In this document: piece by piece, positions 27,024-39,000 of the stretch
How positions within the stretch are numbered: the stretch's first letter is position 1
Layout: every line of letters starts with the position of its first letter
DNA from: Aquila chrysaetos chrysaetos
Taxonomy: Eukaryota; Chordata; Aves; Accipitriformes; Accipitridae
Direction of reading: 5' to 3'
NCBI RefSeq assembly: GCF_900496995.4
Contig: NC_044008.1
Coordinates: 7,139,276-7,203,275 of the forward strand
Length of the DNA: 64,000 bases
Translations under genes and position numbers: made by a program
Notes under the pieces: generated by a model
The model's database searches: none
What the model was told of the DNA's origin: nothing
The model's input: only the letters and a program-made list of their open reading frames with translations

Positions 27024-30000
27024 GTGAGGGGAGCGGTGTGGGGCCGGGCCGGGTGTCGGCCTAGGCCGGGCGAGGGGCCGGGAGAAGCGGGTGTGAGGGG
27101 AGTAGGGGAGCTCTGTGGCGGCGAAGGTGGGGAGGCCTGTGGGGCCGGGCTGGGTTGGTAAGCGGGCTTGTGTTGGGGCAGGGTTGGGTGAGATACAGGG
27201 GACCTGCGTGGGGCGGGGGTGGGATGGAGGGTGGGGAAGGCTTGATCGAGCTGGGGCCTGGTCCCTACGCCCTGAGGAGGGGGTGTTTTGGGCGGCCCTG
27301 GGGCCAGGCCAGGCATCCCTCTGCTCCCTGCTCGCCTGGTGGGACTCTGCGCTGAGCACCAGCTGATATAGCCACATCGCTGCTGTTCCCGCTTGGCTGC
27401 TCGAAGAAACAGGCTGAACGCGCCCAGGCCGAGTGGCTGAGTTCGTGTTTCTGTGTGTTTCTGGAAGCTGTAGCAAATTCTGCAGTTTCTAAGGTGCTGT
27501 GGCAGGTCACAAGATGGTTACGAGAGCTACCAGTAACTCTGGAAAGTCAAGCTCAAGATAGGTGACCTGTTGGATTAAAAAGCGCTGACATCAGGCTTTT
27601 AGTAATCAAAGCATTCAGTCTTTTATAATTTTTAGTGTTTAGCACATGCCTACTTTTGGCAAGTTTAGCGATAGTCCTGCATTTTTGGAACGTTCGGGTG
27701 GTATAGGCAAATTTTGGTTTGGACCTCAGAAGGGAAACCTTTAGTTTGAACAACACGTTGTCTCCTCACTAGCCGCACACACTCTTTCTTTGAATTTCTT
27801 AAAGCTTTGAAGGAGTGGGGCATTGTTGTGCATTTCATCTACAATTTTTGCCTCTTTCTCTTCTACTTCTCTGGAGGGAAAATGGGTACTGCTTTTTGGG
27901 AAGGGACGAGATGGGAGAAAGAGAAATGGGTTTTTTTAATAGTGTCAGAGAATAAAACATACTGTTATTGAGCTATGTTCTATTAAAAAACAAATTCTTT
28001 TTATTCAACTCTTGTTACTTTTTTTAACAAGTAATATAACATTAAATAATAAAAGAAATTATCATGTTTCTTCCAGTGTTATACTTCCCCTACCAGAGAA
28101 TGTGAAAGAATATTTGTTGGATGATGGAACGCTTGTCGTTTCCGGAAGGTAAAGAGTGTTTCCCCCCCCACCCTCCAAGTATTAATACTATTTTATATTC
28201 ACGGTGCTATTTTGTATACACATACTATGTTTTGCGTAGTGAGTTTTTAAAATTTGACTAATCTGGCTGCAGTAAACCTCATACTGTATGAGCATGTGAA
28301 TGGGCTGACTGTTGCTGTTAGTAAAACTTGGATTGCTGGTGCCTGATGCAGATCCTAAAATCCATTTAATACACTTTAATACTTCTAGGCCAAGTAGGGG
28401 CAGTTCCTTCTTTTTTTTTTTTCCCACCTCTCCTTGCGGAGTCTACCAGTCTCTCGGTTGCACAGCCTGCTGGTTTGTGTTTGGTTGCTTTGGTACGGTT
28501 AGCTCCAGTTCAGAGGCTTGGTCTGTCCCATGCCATTCACATGCCTGCTGCCTTATCCAGGGGTGAAGTGGCATTACCTGAGTTTAATTCTCAATAAGAT
28601 AAGCGATATAGAAAATCTTGGTAGTTATTGAGTTTGTATAATCCTTTGCATACATATAATCCATGCATATGACGAGGCTGAATGTCCTGTATGTATACCT
28701 GTGCCAGGATTTTGGATGTAGGAGAATGAGGTGGATAGATATGAGAAACAGTTGGTAAGAACCTAGGGCTTGTTCTTTGTTTTCTGCTTAGAATCTCACT
28801 GTATGGCTTCCTTGTAAAATGATTATTGCAAGCATACATCTTGTTAATGGCCAGACTCAGAAATCAGTCCGCACTTCATCATTTCCTAACTGGTAGTTTG
28901 CCTCTCACAGAGCAACCAATTAGGCTGTGAGTATAAGGGAACTATGTCTAATTTCTCAGGAACCAATTTATGTAAAATTGAAGCTGTTGTTTAAACACCT
29001 TGTAAAGATGAAAGGTCTTTTTCAATTTTAAAATTCCCTTTTTTAATAAAAGGTATCCAGAAAATTAGAATTGTTTTTAAAACCATTTTGGATAAGAATT
29101 AATACTGTCACCTGCTTCTGCAGAATTGTGCAGCTTATTTAGCAGCAGCCATTTATTTTTTAATAAGACTTCAGAAGAGCTGAAACTCAGGGTGTGACTT
29201 TACAGGTATGTTATACAAACAATTTCTGCTGTCTTGTTGTGGTTTAACCCCAGCAGCAACTAAGCACAATGCAGCCGCTCACTCACTTCCCCCTTACCCT
29301 GTGGAATGGGGGAGAGAATCGGGAAAGAAAAAAAAAGTAAACCTTGTGGGTTGAGATGAGAACAGTTTAATAGGACAGAAAGGAAGAAAATAATAATTAT
29401 AATAATAAAATGACAATAATAATAAAAGGACTGGAATATACAAAACAAGTGATGCACAATGCAATTGCTTATCAGTTGCCGACCGATGCCCAGTCAGTTC
29501 CCGAGCAGCGATACCGCCCCGGCCGACTCCCCCCAGTTTATATACTGGGCATGACCTCACATGGTATGGAATATCCCTTTGGCCAGTTTGGGTCAGCTTT
29601 CCTGGCTGTGTCCCCTCCCAACTTCTTGTGCCCCTCCAGCCTTCTTGCTGGCTGGGCATGAGAAGCTGAAAAGTCCTTGACCTAGTCTAAACACTACTTA
29701 GCAACAACTGAAAACATTAGTGTGTTATCAACATTCTTCTCATACTGAATCCATGATATAACACTATACCAGCTACTAGAAAGAAAATTAATTCTATCCC
29801 AGCCGAAACCAGGACGTCTTCAATGGAATAATGGACAACTGTATAATTTACTTATATTTTTAACACGTTTCCAATTTAAAATTCCTTTTAGAAATGAGTT
29901 TTTCTCTAAATTGAACTTTCTTAGCTAGAAGTGAATGTGGTCTTCTTGCTGTCAAGGCCAAGATCCCTTTTTATCTTCAGTAAACTGGTATTGGATCTCT

Positions 30001-33000
30001 AGATCTCAAAAACTAAACTGATAGTTTAATCCCTATGGAATGGACTGCAGCGACTTAGCTTGTTGAAGAGTTGACTTTTGGCAGGGCCGTACGTTTGAAC
30101 TTACTGTTTGCTACACTGACTTGCTGTGAATAAGTTGTCTTCAAGAGCTTGGTCTTTTCCTTTAAGGTCTTCACACTCAGTTATATTGGCTAAAGAACTT
30201 CAAAAGTCACCTAAAACTTAAAGGGAATATTTGCAGTCAAGTGCTTTCTCCCCGATATGCTGGTGTTTACAACTGCAGATCTCACTTGTGTAGAAAAAGG
30301 AACTTTTCAGGAAGAAGCTGATGACTATGTATCCACTTTCTGCAGGATCTTCTTTTCTGTGTGTGGAGTGTGAGGACACTCTCTTTTCAGAACCAGCAAT
30401 TCACAGGTCAACATCTGAAACTCAAGTTTTATAAATTTTTATTTGGAAAAGGAGTATGGAGGCAAAGCATAATTTAAATTGAACTAGTTTTTTAAAAAAA
30501 AAAAAAGTTTGTTCAATTTGTGCTTCTGTCAGAGTACAGTAAAGTTCGAAAAGAATGATTAATAGGGTATTGAAAAGCTTTGATTATGGTGTTTTCAGAG
30601 CAGAAAGTGATATGCTAATTTGAAAGAAGCTAAGTGTTTTGGGTAGGGCCCAAGTCTAATGCCAGGTCTTCAGTTTCTGTACTGGCTTGCTCTGATTTTA
30701 CTCTGCCAGGGGTTTTGAGGCTTAATCTTACAAAAACATTTTGAGATCAACAGCTGGTAGATGCTATGGAAATGTAATGTATATGGTCAAGTCAAACTCC
30801 AGTGCTTAGGGATTTTTTTTTTCCTGCTAATTTTTTGTTTTAGAGAAGATCCACCAAGTCATGCTCAGGAGGGGAGTGACGATGCAGAAGAAATACAGGT
30901 CAGTATAAAATGCAACTTAATGTCAAGTCTCTTGAGAATTAAAAGGTATAATCTTTTCTGCATAATTTATAGGTGAGGAGAGTACTTCACAAAAATAATA
31001 ATCATGTTGTAGTTGCCTTGAAAAACTTAAAAACATCATTATTTATACTGTGATGTCAGGGAAGGTTTAAAACGTTTCTATGCTCTTTCACTGAAGACTT
31101 TTTAATTTCTTTATTTATTGATAATTGCATTTGTAATAACGAGTAGGGAATGTTGAAGGATGTTGGAATTGAACTTAATGCTGTTTCATGCCCTGAAGAA
31201 TTAGGGGGAGTGCATTTGGAGGAGTTATTTCAAGAAACAATGAAACTTTCTGAGGCTATAATAGCTCAGAATGGTATTCTAGAAGAAAAATGCTGAAAAA
31301 TGTTGTAAGTACAAGGTGACAGAAGGTACAAAAAGGAGATGAAAAAGAAATATAAGTGAAACTAATGGATCATGGGTCTAAGGACAGAAGTGCTGGAGAC
31401 AAGCTTTGGATAGGGAAGACTATGAGTTCTGAAATGTCCAAGTTTGTGATATAAATCACAATTAAAATATAGGTATCATCTTTTATCCATACTTTCGAAC
31501 AGTACTTCTGCTGAATATACAGTATTTTTCCTGTCTTAATTTACAGTCGTAGTAATTGGGAAGATGGTGATGTTATGCTACAGGAGCTCCAGGGCAATGA
31601 TTTGATCTACATGTTGTAGGAAGCCATGTGAACTCTGGTGTTCTCATAAATTATAAAGATGTCTCAGGAAACCAGTGACCTTTGATTTGTTCTTATTTTT
31701 AACAGTGGTCAGATGATGAGAATACTACAACGCTTAAGGTAAGGTCCTGTAAAAGCCTAACGTGTGGGTTTGTCAGCAGTATCCTTTCTGCAACCTTGTC
31801 ATATAAACTTGTTGCCACTTAGAGATATCTGTTGCTGTATTTAATGTTTTTCAGACCATTCTAGATGAGTAGCAGTGTAGATGTCTGTAACTTTAAGAAA
31901 GTTTTGCTGGCTTAATTTTATTTAACTAAAAATAAAATGTTTTTCTTCATCCCTAACAATCACACACTTGTTAGACTATAGGAAATGAACTGAAGTATGC
32001 CTCTAAATATAGCTGTCTTTCATTTTCACCACTCTGAATGTCTCCCAATTACTTAATCAGACTGGATGCAGAAGCAGCGAAGCCCCTGCAGCTCAATTTT
32101 CACAGCTCTTCTCTTAAACCTGTGCCATTATTTCCTCCTAAGTACATTTATTTCTATCATCTTTTTTTTTTTCCCCCCCCTGTCTTTATGCTCTCCTTGC
32201 ATTGTGCCTGGCTCAGAATCAGGATCGTGATGGATATGAACCAGGCTTCCTTGATCTTTTACATCTTTTTTGAAACTTGCCGTTGCCCTATCATTGTCAC
32301 AGTTAATATACTTGTGTCACTTATCTGTCATTGATACTATTACTTCAGTCCTATTAGCTACCTAATGTTCAACATAGTGTTGAATTGCTCACATTGGATT
32401 AGGTGCAATATAAACACAGCCCTGCTTTGAGTTGTGCGTATGCCTGCACAGTATTTATAGTCTAGATTTTAAAACTAATACGTGCCAGATCTGCACACAC
32501 CAGTAGCTTCAGTTCAAATATCTAAGCTTTGATAAAGTAGATGCCTTAGCCTGTAAATTATTCAGAAGAAGCATTTGGGTATCCATCTTACCTTTTGCAA
32601 AGCTCATGTTAATGTTGCTAAAGAAATAATACCAGACTTTTGAATCAGGTTTCATTATAGTGTACAACACAATAAGGAAATATATAATCAACAGGTATGA
32701 TGCCCATAAGAAGGGTATAGGCCAAGTGATTTCAGTTTAGCTAGGTAAGCATTGTGTACTGTGTACAGATTGCAGCTTTACAGCTGATGTTTTACTGGGG
32801 CTGGCTGGGATGGAGTTAACCTTCAGCTGTTGCTGAACAGTGCTTGCACATTGTCAAGGCTTTCTCTTTTCCGGGTCTGCCCCACGCCCCTCCCCAGTGA
32901 CTAGGCTAGGGGAAGGCAAGGGAAGGAGAGGGGACAGAGCCAGGACAGCTGACCCAAATTGTCTTGAGAGAGACTCTGTACCATATCACATCATGCTCAG

Positions 33001-36000
33001 CAATAAAAGCAGGGGTAGAAGAAGAAGAGGGGTGGTTTGGCCTCCAAGGTGGCTTTTGTTCAGAGACTGGCAGGGCTTTGTCTTTCACCAAACCTGGAAC
33101 TTTGAAAATGGTTAATAATGAACACGGTTTGTGCCAGTGGCTAGTTCCTACAAAAATACACTTACATTTGGTCAAAGACTCCATCCATGGGAAATACTCT
33201 TTCTCTACCTGAAAACTAGGGACTGCTCTGAGGCCAGTGAGTGAATGGAAATAGTCTTTTATGTTTTTAAGTGTTGCCTGTTACCAGTTTGACAGTGATG
33301 AAGAGAGTGAAGAAACAGTCTGTGTATAATGCAGAAGGGTGGGGAGCTGCATCTGAAGTTAACTGCAAGAGATGAGAATGGATCAAGTAGTGATGTGGAA
33401 GCTGAACAGGGAGACACTGGGGAACATAATGTGTAAAGAATAGTGGGACAGGCTGGAGGCTCCTGTTCTGCATTTGCTGTCAGCCTAGGGCGTTCATATC
33501 TTACTAATGATAAATCCCAGGTTATAATTCTCTGTTGGTTTCTTGGCTCAGGGTGCAGTAAGGTGGGCTGTGGTTGTGGCTATTCTGATTTGATGACCTG
33601 CCTGAGTCATCAAGTAGAACTTGCTTCCCTTGCCCCTTCTGTATTCTGAAGAAGAATTAGAATACAGGATTGTAGAAAATTCTGTGTTTAAAAAAACGTG
33701 CATTAATATTGATAGTCGCAAAGTCAGGCATTCAAATTTTAGGAAATGTTAGAATCTAGCTTGTTTGTGCAGCCTTAGAGCTATCCTCTTGTGTATATTT
33801 CTTCACTTGTATTAATCAAATGACATGATGGTAGTAACATTTCCCCAGGGAGGCTTAGTATGTGCTGGTATTACATATATAGTATGACTCCTGACTTCTG
33901 TCAAAACAAGAGGAGATTGGATCAGAATGCAGTGGATGAAGAGTTTTACCTCTTGCAGGAACAATTTCTGGAATTGACTGAAGCTCTAAAAATAAAGTAA
34001 GAGAAGTGCTTTTTCAGTTTTTCAAGTGTAGTTTCCCATGGAGACTAGGTAACGTACTAAGGAAAGATTCAGAATGTTTGAAGTTCAGTCTAGGTCACTG
34101 CGCTAAAATGTGAGAGGATTTTTTTTTTTTCAAGTGTTTGCATTTGGGGGGCTTCAGAAGGGAGATGCCAAAATGTATGAACTTTTTTTGATCACTCGTG
34201 TGGCTGTGAGGGCTTTGTTGTTTTAGAAGCATCAATTAGCTTTAGCCTAGAAGTTATCTTTGAGTTGAGTTTAAAAACACTCAGGCAGAAGTAGTGTTCT
34301 TATATACTGTTTGCTATAAATCCTATTACATGAAAAATCTTTGACATATGCCTGAAATCCTTTCATGTTACTTTAAAGGTCAGCAATCTAGTTTTCTCTA
34401 TTGCACCACATTCAGAATGGAGTTTATAGCATCCTGAGGAGTTGTTTTTTTTCCCGTCTTATGTTTACAATATTGACAATGTTCTTTACATTTTTCTAGT
34501 AAAATTTTTCTAGTCCAACCCATACCTTTGCAGTGTGTCCTCTGTTTTGATACAATATATTGTTAAGGAGCTACTTTAAGACCTAGTTTAAGAGCTAATT
34601 AGTTAAAGTATTACAACATTTTGTAAAACTAAAGCTTAAATGAGGAGCTGTCACTCAAATTGGCTATGAATTGATTTATTTACTTTTGCTCTCTTACTGT
34701 GCTCCTAAATGCAACTAGAGAACTATTACAAAACAGAACTGATCTCTTTCTACCTTTTAATATTTTGACAGAATGCTCCAACATTTGTACTTTAGATTTT
34801 TTTAGATGCTTAATTCTAAACAAACTATTTTTGAAAATTTGTTTGTTTTTAAATCTTCTTGGGTCTTACTTGTATACAATAATCTACCATCAGGTATAAA
34901 ACAACAGGTATGTATTTAAGGTCTGTTTATTTGACTTCCATGTTTGCCAGCTGTTGCAGCTTTCATGGTGAATGTTATGAAGTTTTGGGTTTTTCCCTGA
35001 AGTTCATGGAATCTTGCTAGCAATGAGAGTGAGAGCTGGAGACATATTTTCAATTTTCTCTGATTGAAAGAATGTCAGAGTTGACTCTTAAGTGATTTAT
35101 TTCTACAAATACATTATTTTTGTGGGGTTCTTGGTTCCCGATTTTGGACACGTTTATTCCTTCTACAATATGTATTTCTGATGGTATTTAGAAGATCGCT
35201 ACAGTTCACTATTGAATGTATTGAAACTGATATTTTTTGTTGTTGTTGTTCTTTGTTCAGGCACCAGAATTTCCTGAGTTCACAGCTAAAGTTCAAGAAG
35301 CAATAACTTCCTTGGGTGGTAGTGTTTTTCCTAAACTTAACTGGAGTGCTCCAAGGGTAAGGATGCTGACTCCCAAACTTGTAACAGATGTTATAATCAG
35401 GAATTTTTTATTTGTTTTGTTTTATCTTGATGTATTGGAAAGTAGAAGAGACTAGGGGTTCCGACGAAGGAAGAAGTGATAGACAAGATATCAGTGAAGT
35501 ATGATACAGCAAATTGTTCTGGTGGATTAGAGCTAGGTGATGCACTGTTTGGTGAGGCTGATGCAAGACATCACTGTCTTACATAAAACCCTGTATCCTT
35601 GTCACAGATAACAGTATGATGGTTAGACTCTTCTCATTTACGATACTAGTTGAAAACTTTGCCTGAGATAAAGATTAAAAAACCCACATTTTTTAAAAAA
35701 GCAATAAACTTCCCTCTAGTTATTTTTAGGTACTCTAACTATACCTTAAGGATGGGTACACCGATATGTTTTTGTATCATATTCTCAAGGGAAACTTGTG
35801 TTCAATCAAGCATTCCAAGAAAAGTGTCTGGAAGCAGCAAGGCAAAAATTTAATTTTTTAAATGGATTTGCTCTGTTTTCAACAGAGTATTCATAAGATA
35901 AGCAATAACTCTTGTGTCTCTTGTAACAGCTCATGAAGTTTTCCTCAAAATAAAAAAATAATTTTCTGTCTGTATTTCAAATGATGTATAATATTTAGAT

Positions 36001-39000
36001 AGATCTGCAGCTTGCATTCCTTCCTGCTAGTAAAGGTGCATCATTTTTGGATGATAATCTTTTTTGTTTAGGATGCCTACTGGATAGCAATGAACAGCTC
36101 TCTGAAATGTAAAGTTCTTAGTGACATCTTCCTCCTCTTTAAGAGTTCAGACTTCATTACTCGTGACCTCACTCAGCCGTAAGTAGATTTCTAGCAGACA
36201 ATCTTATTTCTAGCCAGTCAAAAAAACCCCCAACCCTCTGAGGGTAACTTTTCAGTTCTTTTGAAAAATCTTACTCTTACTGTACAGTAATGATAAATAT
36301 CTGATACAAAAATACATATTGATGTTTAAAAGTTGTTCAGGTACAGTAATAAGTTAGTTGTTCTTTGAAGCTCCCCTCATCCCTCCCCTGCTCCTTGTTT
36401 GTCTCCCTCCGCTGTGCAAAATAAAAGCCAGGTACAATTTAGTGCAGAGAACTGTGAGGCAAATTATCTTCATTGTTACTTACTGTGAGTCTTTCCTAGT
36501 AAACGAGAATTGTTTACCTAGCCTTAGTGAACAAGAGAGGAGCAGCCTCCATTTTATTCTTATATTAATTCTCTTGATTTTAATATGCAAATGAGTGAAA
36601 AGCAAAACAGGAAGACATATTAAAGTAGAACATGCAAAATGACACCATGGACCATTTTTATTGAGTTGCTTTCCAGAGCAAGTGCTGTTATAATCTTGGG
36701 GTTTTTTGCCTTCCCAACCCTCTTGGCATTTACTTGTTGCTACCTACCTTGTTGTTGGCACTGCTAATGGTAATACAGCGTGACTTTATGTCCCTTTCAA
36801 ATTTTAAAGCTGTTGAAGTTTGTGTGGCTGCCTGGAAGATGCCTGAGACTCCTGCTAACATATTCCTAGAGCTCCTTCTGAATCCAAGTTCTTGTAGCTC
36901 TGGAACAAATGCACTCCAGGAACTGTGATTAGGGATAATAGTTACAGATAAAATTACAAATATGCTGTGCTTGGGGTTTATTTTATCTGCTCATATGAAG
37001 AGAGTACTTAATTGTATAGGAACAGTTTCCTCATGTAGTACCTGCATCTGAGTCATGTCACTCATATCTAAAATACAGCCTTTTTGTGAAAGAAAATAAA
37101 ATTACTGGAATTTAATGTTCTTGTTACTATTACTGGTATTTTTTTCAGAAAAGCAGAATTTCAAAGTAAAAGGGCAATCCACAGCTTGGTATCCAAGAGA
37201 CTGTTTTCCAGTAATTATTCAATGCTTATTTATATTACTGCAATACTTAGGAGACTCAGTCAAATGCAGAGCCCTTGTTCTAGGTGCTTTATAGAGAGTT
37301 ACCAGGCATAATAGTCCTGTGTTAAGTAGCTTATGACCCGGTAAGAATTGTTTTGTCTAAAATGTGAAACCAGTTGCAATAATGCTGTGCAACTGCCTTC
37401 TTTTTTTATTCCTGCAACTCTAATAACACTCTTTTCCCCCAGTTTGTTGGTACATTAAAAAAATGATAGGTAGCAACATCCTCATCCTTATCTCTGCATC
37501 TATGGAGTGCTAGCAACACTGTCAGTCCAATTCTAATGCTAGGTTTTACATTATGTCTAACCTACAACATTATGAGGTGCAGAGGAAGAGACTGAGGGGA
37601 GAAGCCGTTGGAGCGAGAAGGCAGTTTGAAAAGTATGTTGGACTAGGGAAACAATTATAAGCATTGAGAAATCATGATTCTGGGATCATAGAGAATGAAA
37701 GGGATGGGAGAGATGAGAAATCTGTATTTTACATTTCAGAGGTGCATGAATAGTGATTCTCAGAAGACTTTGGTGCCTTACCAAGGAGCTTTTTTTCATG
37801 GTTCCCCCTAATGGGAGGCTAGGTGACTTGGCCAGGTGTCTTGAGGATGGTTTGCTCAGAGGGTTGAGCACTAAAATTTAATGTGTCCTTTGTTGTAACT
37901 GCTTTGAGGACTGAGTCTTGTGGGTCTGAAAAGAACAGTACACTTTGTATCACCCCTTTGTGAATATTAAATAATACGGGTTTTGTATTCTACTATCCCC
38001 ATGTATAAAGAGTTCAGCAAAAAGTACCCTGAGCTCCTTGGAGAATTCCTGTTGGTTAACCACTTTCTAATGAGTTTGGGACACAATCAAGTGTTTAGCA
38101 AGCACCACTTGATTTAGAAGATGTGGCAACTCTGTGTGTATGTTTGCGCTCTTAGTTTGTGCCATTTGTATGGTAGAATGAGTTGGTTTGACCACCTTCA
38201 CTGAGACTGAAATGAGTGCATTTTCTGTCAGGTTTTGTCTCGCATCAGGTAAAGTTAGTGCCTCGGCTATTCACCTTGCTTTCTGCAGGCAGTGCTAACT
38301 TAGAGGTAGTAGAGGTAATGAATGCATTCTAGCTCCTATCTTGTGAGATTTCACAGCATGGGTGTTAACCTGAACCATCAATAATTTCACCTTAAGTTCA
38401 CACCAGACTAAGAATGTTAGTGGCTGAGCAGCCTGTAGCAGGCACACTCTCTTCCACTGACCCTGCTGTGGGAGAATAATCTCTAGCTGAAAGACAACAC
38501 CTCAAATTGCAGTAGTCCAATCTATTTAAACTCCTTTTCCAGTGTGGTAAGACCACATGCGCTGCAAGATAGCACAGTTCAGCTAGTGGGTGGTAAATAA
38601 GCAAACCTTATGAATTGATTGTGGGATCACCAGCTAATCTAAAGGTTAAGTTTAATTTGAGAAGTGTTGTGTTTATTTCCCTTCCTATAAAGTCTAATCT
38701 AATGTCGGTATAAATTTGGGTTATGGGGTTGGATTTTTTTGTCAGAACAGGCTTTGTTGTTTTGGTAAGGTAGAGTTAACATGGGCAGTGCAGCCTTCTG
38801 ATTTCCATGAATTTGCACGGAAGTTGTACTTATGACTAGGGGAACGTGTGTAATGTGTAAAATCACTTTGGTCTCCATGTATCTTATATTTTATGAATAT
38901 GTTGTACTTGATTAAAGCACATATTATTGTCCAGTCTGTGCATGGTATTTCTGAACTGCTAAGTTATTTGTACAAAATGTCCCCATCCAAACAGTGAAAT

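Larger units (their letters stand above)
26270..27350. promoter_or_regulatory. CpG island / head-to-head promoter of NUDT5 and CDC123
   Basis: The only long GC- and CpG-rich block in the window, sharply different from the AT-rich surroundings. CDC123 starts translating to the right at 26950, and NUDT5 must start transcription to the left. No TATA box is evident. I see ETS-like CTTCCGG sites (26878-26884 and in exon 1 at 26999-27005) and a YY1-like GATGGCGG at 26822-26829. Transcription start points cannot be fixed from sequence alone. Long proline- and arginine-rich open frames on both strands are by-products of the GC content. Confidence 0.85.

Noticed and set aside
26419-27476. Several long proline-, arginine- and glycine-rich open frames on both strands of the CpG island (up to 184 aa)
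   Set aside because: GC-rich DNA lacks stop codons by composition. The frames overlap on both strands, match no family, and one simply runs through CDC123 exon 1.
23132-29816. A single provirus with LTR copies A and B as its two ends
   Set aside because: The DNA between them is the NUDT5/CDC123 promoter, CDC123 exons 1-2 and a CR1 fragment, with no viral genes, and copy A has its own target duplication.
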